A stretch of DNA of 14,865 nt, from NCBI GenBank assembly GCA_937883885.1, contig CAKZXL010000813.1, positions 1 through 14,865 on the forward strand. Reading direction: 5' to 3'. This stretch comes from an uncultured Aquincola sp. (GTDB taxonomy: Bacteria > Pseudomonadota > Gammaproteobacteria > Burkholderiales > Burkholderiaceae). Shown here piece after piece: positions 1-8,083 of this stretch; the stretch's first letter is position 1; every line of letters begins with the position of its first letter. The notes beneath the pieces are model-generated. The model made no database searches, was not told the DNA's origin, and saw only the letters and a program-made list of their open reading frames with translations. Both the position numbers and the translations under genes were made by a program.

Positions 1-46
1 CCCTCAAGTCCGTCGGAAGATGGCGCCGAGACTTCGGGAGCCCCGC

Positions 47-829
47 ATGATCCGATCCCTGTGGATCGCCAAGACCGGCATGGAAGCCCAGCAGATGCAG
101 CTGGACAACGTGTCGCACAACCTGGCCAACGCTTCGACCAACGGCTACAAGCGCCAGCACGCCGTGTTCGAAGACTTGATGTACCAGAACCTGCGTCAGG
201 CGGGCGCGGCCACGTCCGAGCAGTCTCAGCTGCCCACCGGCCTGCAGGTGGGCCTGGGCGTGCGCACGGTGGCCACCTCGCGCAGCTTCAGTCAGGGCAA
301 CCTGCAGCAGACGCAGAACAACCTGGACATCGCGGTCAAGGGCAACGGCTTCTTCCAGATCCAGATGCCCGACGGCACCACCGGCTACACCCGTGATGGT
401 GCCTTCAAGGTCAATGCCAACGGCACGATGGTGACCAACAACGGCTACACGCTGCTGCCGGGCGTCACGCTGCCGGCCAATGCCACCGCCGTGACCATCG
501 CGCAGGACGGCACCGTCAGTGCCACGGTGCCCGGCCAGGTGGCGCCGCAGAACCTGGGGCAGCTGCAGCTGGCCAACTTCATCAACCCGCCGGGGCTGGA
601 GCCGCTGGGCGGCAACCTGTACGCCGAGACGGCCGCCTCGGGCACGCCCAACGTGGGCGCGCCGGGCACCGATTCGCTGGGCACGCTGCAGCAGGGTTTC
701 GTGGAAACCAGCAACGTGAACGTGGTGGAAGAGCTGGTGGCCATGATCGCCACGCAGCGCGCCTACGAACTCAATTCCAAGGCCATCAGCACCTCCGACC
801 AGATGCTGGCCAAGCTGGGGCAGCTGTGA
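47..829 (+). CDS. flgG: Flagellar basal-body distal rod protein FlgG
   Basis: FlgG forms the distal rod that crosses the periplasm and joins the proximal rod to the hook. The product is 260 residues, the usual FlgG length. It opens with the rod/hook signature ([16 protein letters not shown], then [17 protein letters not shown] at about 20-36). It has the central core VKGNGFFQI and TRDGAF (about 98-120). It ends with the axial-protein C-terminal motif ([20 protein letters not shown]), which forms the coiled coil with the N-terminus. I chose ATG 47 over an in-frame ATG at 20 because GGGAG (36-40) lies 6 nt upstream and the protein then starts exactly at the family N-terminus. The stop overlaps the flgH start by one base (TGATG), suggesting translational coupling. 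The 46 nt upstream show no recognisable end of flgF. The identification is firm. Confidence 0.97.
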   Translation: MIRSLWIAKTGMEAQQMQLDNVSHNLANASTNGYKRQHAVFEDLMYQNLRQAGAATSEQSQLPTGLQVGLGVRTVATSRSFSQGNLQQTQNNLDIAVKGNGFFQIQMPDGTTGYTRDGAFKVNANGTMVTNNGYTLLPGVTLPANATAVTIAQDGTVSATVPGQVAPQNLGQLQLANFINPPGLEPLGGNLYAETAASGTPNVGAPGTDSLGTLQQGFVETSNVNVVEELVAMIATQRAYELNSKAISTSDQMLAKLGQL

Positions 830-1527
830 TGAAGCTCTTCGTGCGCACCTTCGCCCGCCTGGCCGTGCCGGCCGCCGCCCTGGCCGTGCTGGCCGGCTGC
901 AGCACCGTCAACGACTACCGCGTGCCGCCGGTCGACATCAACGCGCCGCCGCCGGTGCTGCCGGTGGCCACGCCGCAGGCCGAGGCCAGCAACGGCGCCA
1001 TCTACCAGGCCGTGGCCTACCGCCCGCTGTTCGAAGACCACCGCGCGCGCCTGCCGGGCGACGTGCTCACGGTGCAGATCACCGAGAAGATCAGCGCCAG
1101 CCAAAGCTCCAATAGCAGCATCGACAAGAAAAGCTCGGTGGACGCGGGCGTGAGCGCCATTCCGCTGATCTCGCCCAAGGCCCTGGCGCGCGCCAGCGCC
1201 ACCGGCACCGGCACCAACAAGTTCGATGGCAAGGGCTCCACCGACGCCAGCAACGACTTCTCCGGCACCATCACCGCCATCGTCACCGGCGTGCTGCCCA
1301 ACGGCCACCTGCTGATCAGCGGCGAAAAGCAGATCGGCGTCAATGCCAACGTCGACGTGCTGCGCTTCTCAGGCCAGGTCGATCCGCGCGCCATCCGCTC
1401 GGGCAACACGGTGCAAAGCACGCAGATCGCCAACGTGCGCGTGGAACACCGCGGCAAGGGCCAGCAGGCCGATGCGCAGGTGATGGGCTGGCTGGGCCGC
1501 ATCTTCCTCAGCGTGATGCCCATCTGA
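829..1527 (+). CDS. flgH: Flagellar L-ring lipoprotein FlgH
   Basis: FlgH builds the L ring, the outer-membrane bushing around the flagellar rod. The product is 232 residues. It has a lipoprotein signal peptide: a charged start (MKLFVR), a hydrophobic core and the lipobox LAGC with the lipidated cysteine at residue 24. Family motifs follow in order: [19 protein letters not shown] in the first half, [20 protein letters not shown] near residues 150-170, then [30 protein letters not shown] and a C-terminal [14 protein letters not shown] placed the start at ATG 829, which overlaps the flgG stop. A GTG directly before it (826) is an alternative that adds one residue. Translation probably depends on coupling with flgG. 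The identification is firm. Confidence 0.97.
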   Translation: MKLFVRTFARLAVPAAALAVLAGCSTVNDYRVPPVDINAPPPVLPVATPQAEASNGAIYQAVAYRPLFEDHRARLPGDVLTVQITEKISASQSSNSSIDKKSSVDAGVSAIPLISPKALARASATGTGTNKFDGKGSTDASNDFSGTITAIVTGVLPNGHLLISGEKQIGVNANVDVLRFSGQVDPRAIRSGNTVQSTQIANVRVEHRGKGQQADAQVMGWLGRIFLSVMPI

Positions 1528-1540
1528 CGAACCCGACCCG

Positions 1541-2746
1541 ATGCCCCAGACCATGATGCCCCTGACCGCCTTCCAAGACCGCAGCGGCCCGTTGGCCCAC
1601 CGCGCAGACCGCGCAGACCGCGCCGAACGTGCCGTGCGCGCCGTCATCGCCCTGGCGGCCCTGGTGGCCAGCGCCGCGCTGTGGTGGCCTGCCAGCGCCA
1701 GCGCGGCCCGCATCAAGGAGGTGGCCTCGGTGCAGGGCGTGCGTGCCAACCAGCTGGTGGGCTATGGCCTGGTGGTGGGCCTGGACGGCACCGGCGACCA
1801 GACCACGCAGACGCCCTTCACCACCCAGAGCCTGAACGCCATGCTGCAGCAGATGGGCGTGACGGTGCCGCCCGGCACCACCATGCAGCTGAAGAACGTG
1901 GCCGCGGTGATGGTCACGGCCAGCCTGCCGGCCTTTGCGCAGCCGGGCCAGCAGATCGACGTCAACGTCTCGTCCATGGGCAATGCCAAGAGCCTGCGCG
2001 GCGGCACGCTGATCGCCACGCCGCTCAAGGGCGCCGACGGGCAGATCTATGCGCTGGCCCAGGGCAACCTGGTGGTGGGCGGCGCGGGCGCCTCGGCGGG
2101 CGGCTCCAAGGTGCAGATCAACCACCTGTCGGCCGGCCGCGTGCCCGAAGGCGCGACGGTGGAACGCGCGGTGGCTACGCCGCTGTCGCAGGCCGGCGAC
2201 TTCATCCAGCTCGACCTCAACAGCGTGGACTTCGCCACCGCGCGCGAGGTGGCCAAGACGATCAACAAGGCCAAGGGTGAAGGCACCGCCCAGGCGCTGG
2301 ACGGCCGCGTGGTGCGCGTGCGCACGCCGCCCGAAGCCAATGCCCGCGTGTCCTTCCTGGCCGACATCGAGAACCTCTCGTTCGACCTGGCCAAGCCGGC
2401 CGCCAAGGTGGTGCTCAATGCCCGCACCGGCTCCATCGTGATGAACGAGGCGGTGACGCTGTCGGCCTGCGCGGTGGCGCACGGCAGCCTGTCGGTCACC
2501 ATCAACAGCACGCCGGTGGTCAGCCAGCCTGCGCCCTTCAGCCAGGGCGAGACAGTGGCCGGGCAAAAGAGCGACATCGCCATCACGCAGCAGGGCGGCG
2601 CCCTGGTGCAGATGCCGGCCGGCACCAAGCTGGCCGACGTGGTCAAGGCCCTGAACGCGCTGGGCGCCACGCCGCAAGACCTGCTGGCCATCCTGCAGGC
2701 CATGAAATCGGCCGGCGCCCTGAACGCCGAGCTTGAAGTGATCTGA
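1541..2746 (+). CDS. flgI: Flagellar P-ring protein FlgI
   Basis: FlgI forms the periplasmic P ring around the rod, embedded at the peptidoglycan layer. The product is 401 residues from ATG 1541. The mature part is typical, starting [20 protein letters not shown] and continuing with [35 protein letters not shown] and a C-terminal [18 protein letters not shown] Sec signal peptide is visible (hydrophobic [15 protein letters not shown], residues 35-49, with cleavage probably after ASA at 53-55). The odd part is a leader of about 34 residues before that core, rich in Arg and Ala, made of [15 protein letters not shown] triplets. No clear Shine-Dalgarno precedes ATG 1541. ATG 1553, ATG 1556, TTG 1592 or GTG 1634 could be the true start and would give a normal signal peptide. 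The gap to flgH is 13 nt. Confidence 0.96.
   Translation: MPQTMMPLTAFQDRSGPLAHRADRADRAERAVRAVIALAALVASAALWWPASASAARIKEVASVQGVRANQLVGYGLVVGLDGTGDQTTQTPFTTQSLNAMLQQMGVTVPPGTTMQLKNVAAVMVTASLPAFAQPGQQIDVNVSSMGNAKSLRGGTLIATPLKGADGQIYALAQGNLVVGGAGASAGGSKVQINHLSAGRVPEGATVERAVATPLSQAGDFIQLDLNSVDFATAREVAKTINKAKGEGTAQALDGRVVRVRTPPEANARVSFLADIENLSFDLAKPAAKVVLNARTGSIVMNEAVTLSACAVAHGSLSVTINSTPVVSQPAPFSQGETVAGQKSDIAITQQGGALVQMPAGTKLADVVKALNALGATPQDLLAILQAMKSAGALNAELEVI
1601..1645 (+). repeat. 9-bp tandem coding repeat in the flgI leader
   Basis: Five consecutive 9-base units read Arg-Ala-X in the flgI frame: CGCGCAGAC twice (identical), then CGCGCCGAA, CGTGCCGTG and CGCGCCGTC. They encode [12 protein letters not shown] and RAV (residues 21-35 from ATG 1541), just ahead of the signal-peptide hydrophobic core. 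The first two units are perfect copies, so replication slippage could change the leader length without breaking the frame. It may also be untranslated DNA if the real start lies downstream. Confidence 0.7.
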
Positions 2747-2759
2747 CGGAGCGCGTTTG

Positions 2760-3665
2760 ATGATCCCGACCTCTTCCGCCGGCCTCAGCACCGACCCGGC
2801 CTCGCTGGCCACGCTGCGCAACCAGGCCGCCACCGATCCCAAGTCGGCCACGCGTGAAGCGGCCAAGCAGTTCGAGGCCCTGTTCATGCAGGAGCTGATG
2901 AAGAACATGCGCAACTCCACCATGCAGTCGGGCATGCTGGAAAACAGCGGCACCCAGATGGGCACCGAGATGCTCGACTCGCAGTACGCCAAGCAGCTGA
3001 GCGGGCTGCGCGGCGGCCTGGCCGACGTGATCGCCAAGCAGATCGAGCGGCAGATGGGCGTGCAGTCCACCGAGTCGTCGGTCAACGCCGGCCTGGGTCC
3101 CACGCGGGCCGCGGCGGTGGCCGCCTACGGCACCGCGCCGGTGGTGGCGGCCGGCTCGCCCACGGTGCAGCGCACGCCGCTGCGCCCGCCCGCCAGCGCG
3201 CAGGAGTTCGTGGACCGGGTGACGGCCGATGCCAAGGCGGTGGAGGCCAGCACGGGCATTCCCGCCGCCTTCATGATCTCGCAGGCCGCGCTGGAAACCG
3301 GCTGGGGCAAGAAGGAGATCAAGATGGCCGACGGCTCCAACTCCTTCAACTTGTTCGGCATCAAGGCCGGCAGCAACTGGAAGGGGCCCACCACCGAGAT
3401 CACCACCACCGAGTTCGTCAACGGCAAGTCCACCAAGGTCAAGGCCAGCTTCCGCGCCTATTCCAGCTACGAAGAGGCCTTCAACGACTATGCCAAGCTG
3501 ATGAAGGAAAGCCCGCGCTACCAGAACGTGGTGGCCAGCGGCGGCAATGCCCAGGGCTTTGCCAACAGCCTGCAAAAGGCCGGCTACGCCACCGACCCGC
3601 AGTACGCCGAAAAGCTGGGCCGCGTGATCAACACGACGCTGCGCCTGCAGCGCGTGAACACCTGA
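2760..3665 (+). CDS. flgJ: Rod cap / peptidoglycan hydrolase FlgJ
   Basis: FlgJ caps the growing rod and cuts peptidoglycan so that the rod can pass through the cell wall. The product is 301 residues, with both domains of the beta/gammaproteobacterial form. The N-terminal rod-binding domain (about residues 35-85) contains AAKQFEALFMQELMKNMR. A linker rich in Ala, Pro and Thr follows (about 110-140). The C-terminal glucosaminidase/muramidase domain (about 145-300) has the catalytic-type motif ISQAALETGWGKKEI, with Glu179 as the likely acid, then NSFNLFGIKAGSNWKG and FRAYSSYEEAFNDYAKLM. GGAG (2748-2751) lies 8 nt before ATG 2760; a TTG directly upstream (2757) is a poorer start. The gap to flgI is 13 nt. 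The identification is firm. Confidence 0.97.
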   Translation: MIPTSSAGLSTDPASLATLRNQAATDPKSATREAAKQFEALFMQELMKNMRNSTMQSGMLENSGTQMGTEMLDSQYAKQLSGLRGGLADVIAKQIERQMGVQSTESSVNAGLGPTRAAAVAAYGTAPVVAAGSPTVQRTPLRPPASAQEFVDRVTADAKAVEASTGIPAAFMISQAALETGWGKKEIKMADGSNSFNLFGIKAGSNWKGPTTEITTTEFVNGKSTKVKASFRAYSSYEEAFNDYAKLMKESPRYQNVVASGGNAQGFANSLQKAGYATDPQYAEKLGRVINTTLRLQRVNT

Positions 3666-3678
3666 AGGCACCAGCACC

Positions 3679-5649
3679 ATGGGAACCGCACTGCTTTCCA
3701 TCGGCACGCGGGCGCTGAGCGCCAACTACGCCAAGCTGCAGACCATCAGCAACAACATCTCCAACGCCAACGTCACCGGCTATTCGCGCCAGGACGTGCT
3801 GCTGGAGACCAGCAAGGGCCAGTTCAGCGGTGCCGGCTTCTTCGGCAAGGGCGTGAACGTGGTCACCGTCACCCGGTCGGCCGACAAGTTCCTGACCGCC
3901 GAATCGGCCACCACCAAGGCCACCGCCGCGATGGATGCCACCCGCCTGGCGCAGCTGCAGGGCCTGGAAAACGTGTTTCCCACCGGCGAGGACGGCATCG
4001 GCCATGCGGCCAGCCAGTTTCTCAATGCCATGGTCGACCTGGCCAGCACGCCGCAGGACCTGTCGGCCCGGCAGGTGGTGCTGTCGCGCGCCACCGAGCT
4101 GGCCAGCCGCTTTGCCAATGCCGGCGTGCAGCTGGACACGCTGCAGGCCGGCGTCACCGCCGACCTGAAGACATCGGTTGACACCGTCAACCAGCTCACC
4201 GGCAACATCGCGCGGGTGAACCAGGAGATCGCCAAGGTCAACGGCGTGGGCCACACCGCCAACGACCTGCTGGACCAGCGCGACCAGCTCATCTCGCAGC
4301 TCAGCCAGTTCGTGCAGGTGACCACGCTGCCGGCCGAAGACGGCACGCTGGGCGTGTTCATGGCCGGCGGCCAGCGGCTGGTGCTGGGCAACCAGGCCAC
4401 CGACCTGGCGGTGGCTTCCGACCCCATGGACTCTTCGCGCTCGGCCGTGGGCATCATGGAAGCAGGCGGCGGCCTGCGGCTGCTGTCGCAGGACACCTTC
4501 ACCGGCGGCGACATCGCCGGCTTGCTGCGCTTTCAGAACAGCGACCTGGTGAGCGCGCGCACCGGGCTGGGCCAGATGGCGGCGGCCCTGTCGGCCCGCG
4601 TGAACGACCAGCAGAGCCTGGGCCTGGACCTGCGCAACCCGCCGGGCAGCGGCGCGCCCATCTTCGCGGTCGGCGGCCCCACGGCGGGCAATGCCAGCAC
4701 CAATGCCAAGGACGCGGCGGGCAACTTCCTGGGCAACGTGGCGCTCACGGTCACCGATGCCAGCCAGCTGGAAGCCAGTGAATACGACCTGACCGCCGAC
4801 CCCGCCAACGCCGGCAAGTACCTGCTGACGCGGCGCGCCGATGGCCTGGTGCGCAGCATCAACAACGGCGACACGGTGGACGGCATGACGGTCAACGTCA
4901 CCGGCTCGCCGGCGGCCACCGACCGCTTCCTGCTGCAGCCCGTGACCCGCACCGCCAACGACATGAAGACGGTGCTGAGCGACCCCAAGGGCGTGGCCGC
5001 CGCTTCGCCGGTGGCCGCCACCGTCAACGTGAACAACAAGGGCACGGCCAAGGTCGATGCGCTGACGGTGGTGGACCACAGCATCAACCCCGCGGCCACG
5101 GCCACCTTCAGCTTCGGCGCGGTCAACGGCAGCGGCGTGGACTACAGCTGGTCGATGTTCGACCCCGCCACCAGCACCACCACCACCGGCACCGGCACCT
5201 GGCAGGCCAACCAGCCCATCGCGCTCAACGGCTTCGAGCTGCAGCTCAAGGGCGTGCCCACCAACGGCGATGTGATCACGGTGGGGCCGACGGAGTTTCC
5301 GGCCAGCAACAACGGCAATGCACTGGCCATGGCCGCGCTGCGCGACGAGAAGCTGGTGGGCCAGCGCCTGAACGGCGCCACGCCGGCCGGCGGCAGCAAC
5401 ATCACCGACGCCTATGCCAGCCTGATGAGCAGCGTGGGCGTGGCGGTGCAGGGCGCCAAGGCCTCTTCGCAGATCTCGTCGGTGGTGGCCACGACGATGG
5501 CGCAACAGCTGGCCTCCAAGACCGGCGTGAACCTGGACGAAGAGGCGGCGCAGCTGATGCAGTTCCAGCAGAGCTACCAGGCCGCCGCCAAGATCTTGAG
5601 CACGGCGCAGCAGGTGTTCGACACGCTGCTGCGCGCCGCGGGCGCCTGA
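3679..5649 (+). CDS. flgK: Hook-filament junction protein FlgK (HAP1)
   Basis: FlgK is the first junction protein between hook and filament and is exported through the flagellar type III apparatus. The product is 656 residues, longer than the E. coli protein (about 550). The N-terminus (LSIGTRALSANYAKLQTISN, NISNANVTGYSRQDV) and the C-terminus (MQFQQSYQAAAKILSTAQQV, FDTLLRAAGA) are the conserved D0/D1 coiled-coil regions. The segment at about 120-240, including LLDQRDQLISQLSQFV, is also typical. The extra length lies in the middle (about 330-560), in surface-exposed insert domains. It holds two copies of a motif also found in FlgL (near 394-422 and 508-539). GAAGG (3664-3668), overlapping the flgJ stop, lies 10 nt before ATG 3679. 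The identification is firm; insert-domain functions are unknown. Confidence 0.96.
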   Translation: MGTALLSIGTRALSANYAKLQTISNNISNANVTGYSRQDVLLETSKGQFSGAGFFGKGVNVVTVTRSADKFLTAESATTKATAAMDATRLAQLQGLENVFPTGEDGIGHAASQFLNAMVDLASTPQDLSARQVVLSRATELASRFANAGVQLDTLQAGVTADLKTSVDTVNQLTGNIARVNQEIAKVNGVGHTANDLLDQRDQLISQLSQFVQVTTLPAEDGTLGVFMAGGQRLVLGNQATDLAVASDPMDSSRSAVGIMEAGGGLRLLSQDTFTGGDIAGLLRFQNSDLVSARTGLGQMAAALSARVNDQQSLGLDLRNPPGSGAPIFAVGGPTAGNASTNAKDAAGNFLGNVALTVTDASQLEASEYDLTADPANAGKYLLTRRADGLVRSINNGDTVDGMTVNVTGSPAATDRFLLQPVTRTANDMKTVLSDPKGVAAASPVAATVNVNNKGTAKVDALTVVDHSINPAATATFSFGAVNGSGVDYSWSMFDPATSTTTTGTGTWQANQPIALNGFELQLKGVPTNGDVITVGPTEFPASNNGNALAMAALRDEKLVGQRLNGATPAGGSNITDAYASLMSSVGVAVQGAKASSQISSVVATTMAQQLASKTGVNLDEEAAQLMQFQQSYQAAAKILSTAQQVFDTLLRAAGA

Positions 5650-5680
5650 GCGCCACCGCCGCCATTGACGGAGCGATTGC

Positions 5681-6868
5681 ATGAGAGTCACCACCGCCTT
5701 TTCGTACGCCACCAGCCTGTCCAACCTGCAGAAGCGCCAGACCGAGCTGAACGAGGCCAATGGCCGCATGACCTCGGGCAAGCGGGTGGAAAAGGCCAGC
5801 GACGACCCGGCCGCTGCCGGCCGCGCCGAGCGGGCGCTGGCCATCGTCAACCGGTCCGATGCCAACCAGCGTGCGCTGGAAGCCAGCCGCAACGCGATGA
5901 CCCTGACCGAAAACGCGGTCGGCGATGCCACCGAGTTGCTGCAGCAGGCGCGCGAGGCGATGGTGGCCGCCGGCAACGGCAGCTTCAGCGACGCCGAGCG
6001 CGCCACCCAGGCGCAAAAGCTCACCGAGATCCGCAAGCAGCTGTTCAACGTGGCCAACCGGTCCGACGGCGCTGGCGGCTACCTGTTCTCGGGCCAGGGC
6101 GCCAGCCAGCCGCCCTTCATCGACACCGCCACCGGCGTGCAGTTCCGCGGTGCGGCCGGCCAGGTGGACGTGGCCAGCGACGAAGCCCTGCCGCTGACCA
6201 TCGACGGGGCCGACGCCTGGTTGCATGCGCCCACCGGCAACGGCGTGTTCGAGACCCGCGCCACCAGCAGCACCACCGCCTGGATCGACGCCGGCGCGGT
6301 GACCAATCCTTCGGCGCTCACCGGCGGCAGCTATTCGGTGGGCTTCACACAGACCGCGGGCGTCACCAGCTACGAGGTGCGCGACAGCGGCGGCACCTTG
6401 CTCACGTCGGGCCCCTACAAGGAGGGCAAGGCCATCGAGGTGGACGGCATGTCCTTCAACATCGGTGGCTCGCCGCAGGTGGGCGACCGTTTCGACATCG
6501 TGCCCTCCACCCGCACGCTCGACGTGTTCGGCGTGCTCGACCGCACCATCGCCGAGCTGAACACGCCGCGGCGCACCGGCGCCCAGGTCACGCAAAGCAC
6601 CCAGACCGCGCTGCGCGACCTCGATTCGGTGGCCGGCGGGCTGCAGGGCCTGCGCGCGGCGGTGGGCGAGTCGCTCAACCTGGCCGATGCGGTGGAAAAC
6701 CGGGTGGGCGCCGTCAAGCTGTTTGGCGAAACGGCCCGCAGCAACGCGGTCGACCTCGACCTGGCGCAAGCCATTTCCGACTTCAAGAACCAGGAGACCG
6801 GCTACAGTGCCTCGCTGCAGACGTACTCGTCGGTGCAGAAGTTGTCGCTGTTCCAGTACCTCTCGTAA
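5681..6868 (+). CDS. flgL: Hook-filament junction protein FlgL (HAP3)
   Basis: FlgL is the second junction protein, placed between FlgK and flagellin. The product is 395 residues, against about 317 in E. coli. The flagellin-like N-terminus is clear (MRVTTAFSYATSLSNLQKRQ, then NGRMTSGKRVEKASDDPAAA). FNVANRSDGAGGYLFSGQGA sits near residue 130, followed by a helical C-terminus ending in QTYSSVQKLSLFQYLS. The extra length is a central insert (about residues 190-280). Its motif DGMSFNIGGSPQVGDRFDI resembles two segments of FlgK. GGAG (5670-5673) lies 7 nt before ATG 5681. The gap after flgK is 31 nt, the largest in the flagellar run, and holds no terminator-like hairpin. The next gene follows after 9 nt. 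Confidence 0.95.
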   Translation: MRVTTAFSYATSLSNLQKRQTELNEANGRMTSGKRVEKASDDPAAAGRAERALAIVNRSDANQRALEASRNAMTLTENAVGDATELLQQAREAMVAAGNGSFSDAERATQAQKLTEIRKQLFNVANRSDGAGGYLFSGQGASQPPFIDTATGVQFRGAAGQVDVASDEALPLTIDGADAWLHAPTGNGVFETRATSSTTAWIDAGAVTNPSALTGGSYSVGFTQTAGVTSYEVRDSGGTLLTSGPYKEGKAIEVDGMSFNIGGSPQVGDRFDIVPSTRTLDVFGVLDRTIAELNTPRRTGAQVTQSTQTALRDLDSVAGGLQGLRAAVGESLNLADAVENRVGAVKLFGETARSNAVDLDLAQAISDFKNQETGYSASLQTYSSVQKLSLFQYLS

Positions 6869-6877
6869 AGCAAGCTG

Positions 6878-8053
6878 ATGATGGACCATGCCGTCCTGGG
6901 CCAGGTGGCCCTGGGTTACTCGCCGCTCATCGATGCGCAGCGCAACGTCACCGGCACCCGGTTGACGGTGTTTCCGCAGCGGCCCGATGTGCGGCCCGAT
7001 GCGACCGAGCTGCTGCAGGCCGTGGCCGCGGTGTGGCCGGGCCCGGGTGGGCGCGTGCTGCTCAACATCGCCAGCGAGCCCCTGCTGGCCGCGGTGCTCA
7101 ACGCGGCGCCGCCCGCGCACCTGGCCATCGAGGTGCCGGCCTTCATGGCGGCCGACGAGGCGCATGGCCCAGCCCTGCTGGCCGCCCGCCAGGCAGGCGC
7201 CACCTTGCTCATTAAAGGTCGGCCGGTGCGTGAGCTGGCGCCGCAGGTGCTGGGCTGCTTCCAGCAGGCCATCGTCGAAGGCGACGACCCGCACCTGCCC
7301 GGCCTGCGCCTGGCCCAGCCGCCGCTGGTGGCCGGCGTGCGCACCGTGGGCGCGCTGAATGCGGCGCTCAAGGCGGGCGCGGCCGGCGCCCTGGGCTGGC
7401 CCTTCGACGACCCGGTGGAGCCCGCGGGCGCCAAGGCCGCCACCCAGCCCGACCTGGCCACCATCGTCGAACTCATCCGCCGGGTGGACCAGCAAGAGCC
7501 GGTGGAGCGGCTGGAAGCCTCGCTCAAGCTCGACCCGGCGCTGGCTTTCAAGCTGATGCGCTACATCAACTCGCCGGCCTTCGGCCTGCGGGTGGAGATC
7601 GGCTCGTTCCGCCACGCCATCATGATGCTGGGCTACCAGCGCCTGAAGCGCTGGCTGGCGCTGCTGCTGGTCTCGGCCAGCAAGGACCACGACATGCGGC
7701 CGGTGATGTTCGCGGCCGTGCGCCGCGGCCTGCTGATGGAAGAGCTGGCCAGCCGCCAGGGCGACGACGAGATGCGTGGCGAGATCTTCATCTGTGGCGT
7801 GTTCTCGCTGCTCGACCGCATGATGAAGCAGCCCTTCGACGCGCTGATGCGCACGATTCCCGTGCCCGATGGCGTGTCGCAGGCGCTGGCCGGCGGCACC
7901 GGCCCTTACCAGCCCTACCTGGACGTGGCCCGCGCGGTGGAACAGGAATCGCTGTTCGACCTGCGCGACGCCGCCGAGCGGCTGATGGTGAGCGTGGAAG
8001 TGGTCAACCGCGCTGCGCTGCAGGCGCTGGCCGCCGCCCAGCAACTCGATTGA
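6878..8053 (+). CDS. EAL-like (degenerate) plus HDOD domain signalling protein
   Basis: The product is 391 residues and soluble, with the architecture of YuxH-type proteins: an EAL-like fold at about 5-180 and an HDOD domain at about 190-380. HDOD hallmarks are LEASLKLDPALAFKLMRYIN, SPAFGLRVEIGSFRHAIMML and GYQRLKRWLALLL. The EAL half keeps only traces of the fold: LNIASEPLL near 62, AIEVP near 83, a terminal GWPFDDP near 173. The ELLFR/EAL signature reads RLTVFP and the metal-binding DDF position reads LIKG. It should therefore not hydrolyse c-di-GMP and more likely works by protein or nucleotide binding. This is inference. It starts 9 nt after flgL with no clear Shine-Dalgarno (ATG 6878 or 6881), so co-transcription with the flagellar genes is likely. 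The exact role is unknown. Confidence 0.9.
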   Translation: MMDHAVLGQVALGYSPLIDAQRNVTGTRLTVFPQRPDVRPDATELLQAVAAVWPGPGGRVLLNIASEPLLAAVLNAAPPAHLAIEVPAFMAADEAHGPALLAARQAGATLLIKGRPVRELAPQVLGCFQQAIVEGDDPHLPGLRLAQPPLVAGVRTVGALNAALKAGAAGALGWPFDDPVEPAGAKAATQPDLATIVELIRRVDQQEPVERLEASLKLDPALAFKLMRYINSPAFGLRVEIGSFRHAIMMLGYQRLKRWLALLLVSASKDHDMRPVMFAAVRRGLLMEELASRQGDDEMRGEIFICGVFSLLDRMMKQPFDALMRTIPVPDGVSQALAGGTGPYQPYLDVARAVEQESLFDLRDAAERLMVSVEVVNRAALQALAAAQQLD

Positions 8054-8083
8054 CCTGAACGGAGCGCACACCGGGTTTGCTGC

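Noticed and set aside
20..46. Upstream in-frame ATG for flgG
   Set aside because: It would add nine non-conserved residues. ATG 47 has a well-placed GGGAG and matches the family N-terminus.
1..46. End of flgF at the left edge
   Set aside because: No forward frame in the first 46 bases shows a recognisable FlgF C-terminus, so I make no call.
3628..6057. Leftward open frame of about 809 codons opposite flgK
   Set aside because: Shadow of a GC-rich gene; the forward frame is unambiguous FlgK.
6869..8083. Terminator after flgL or after the HDOD gene
   Set aside because: The 9-nt and 30-nt gaps contain no stem-loop followed by a T-run.
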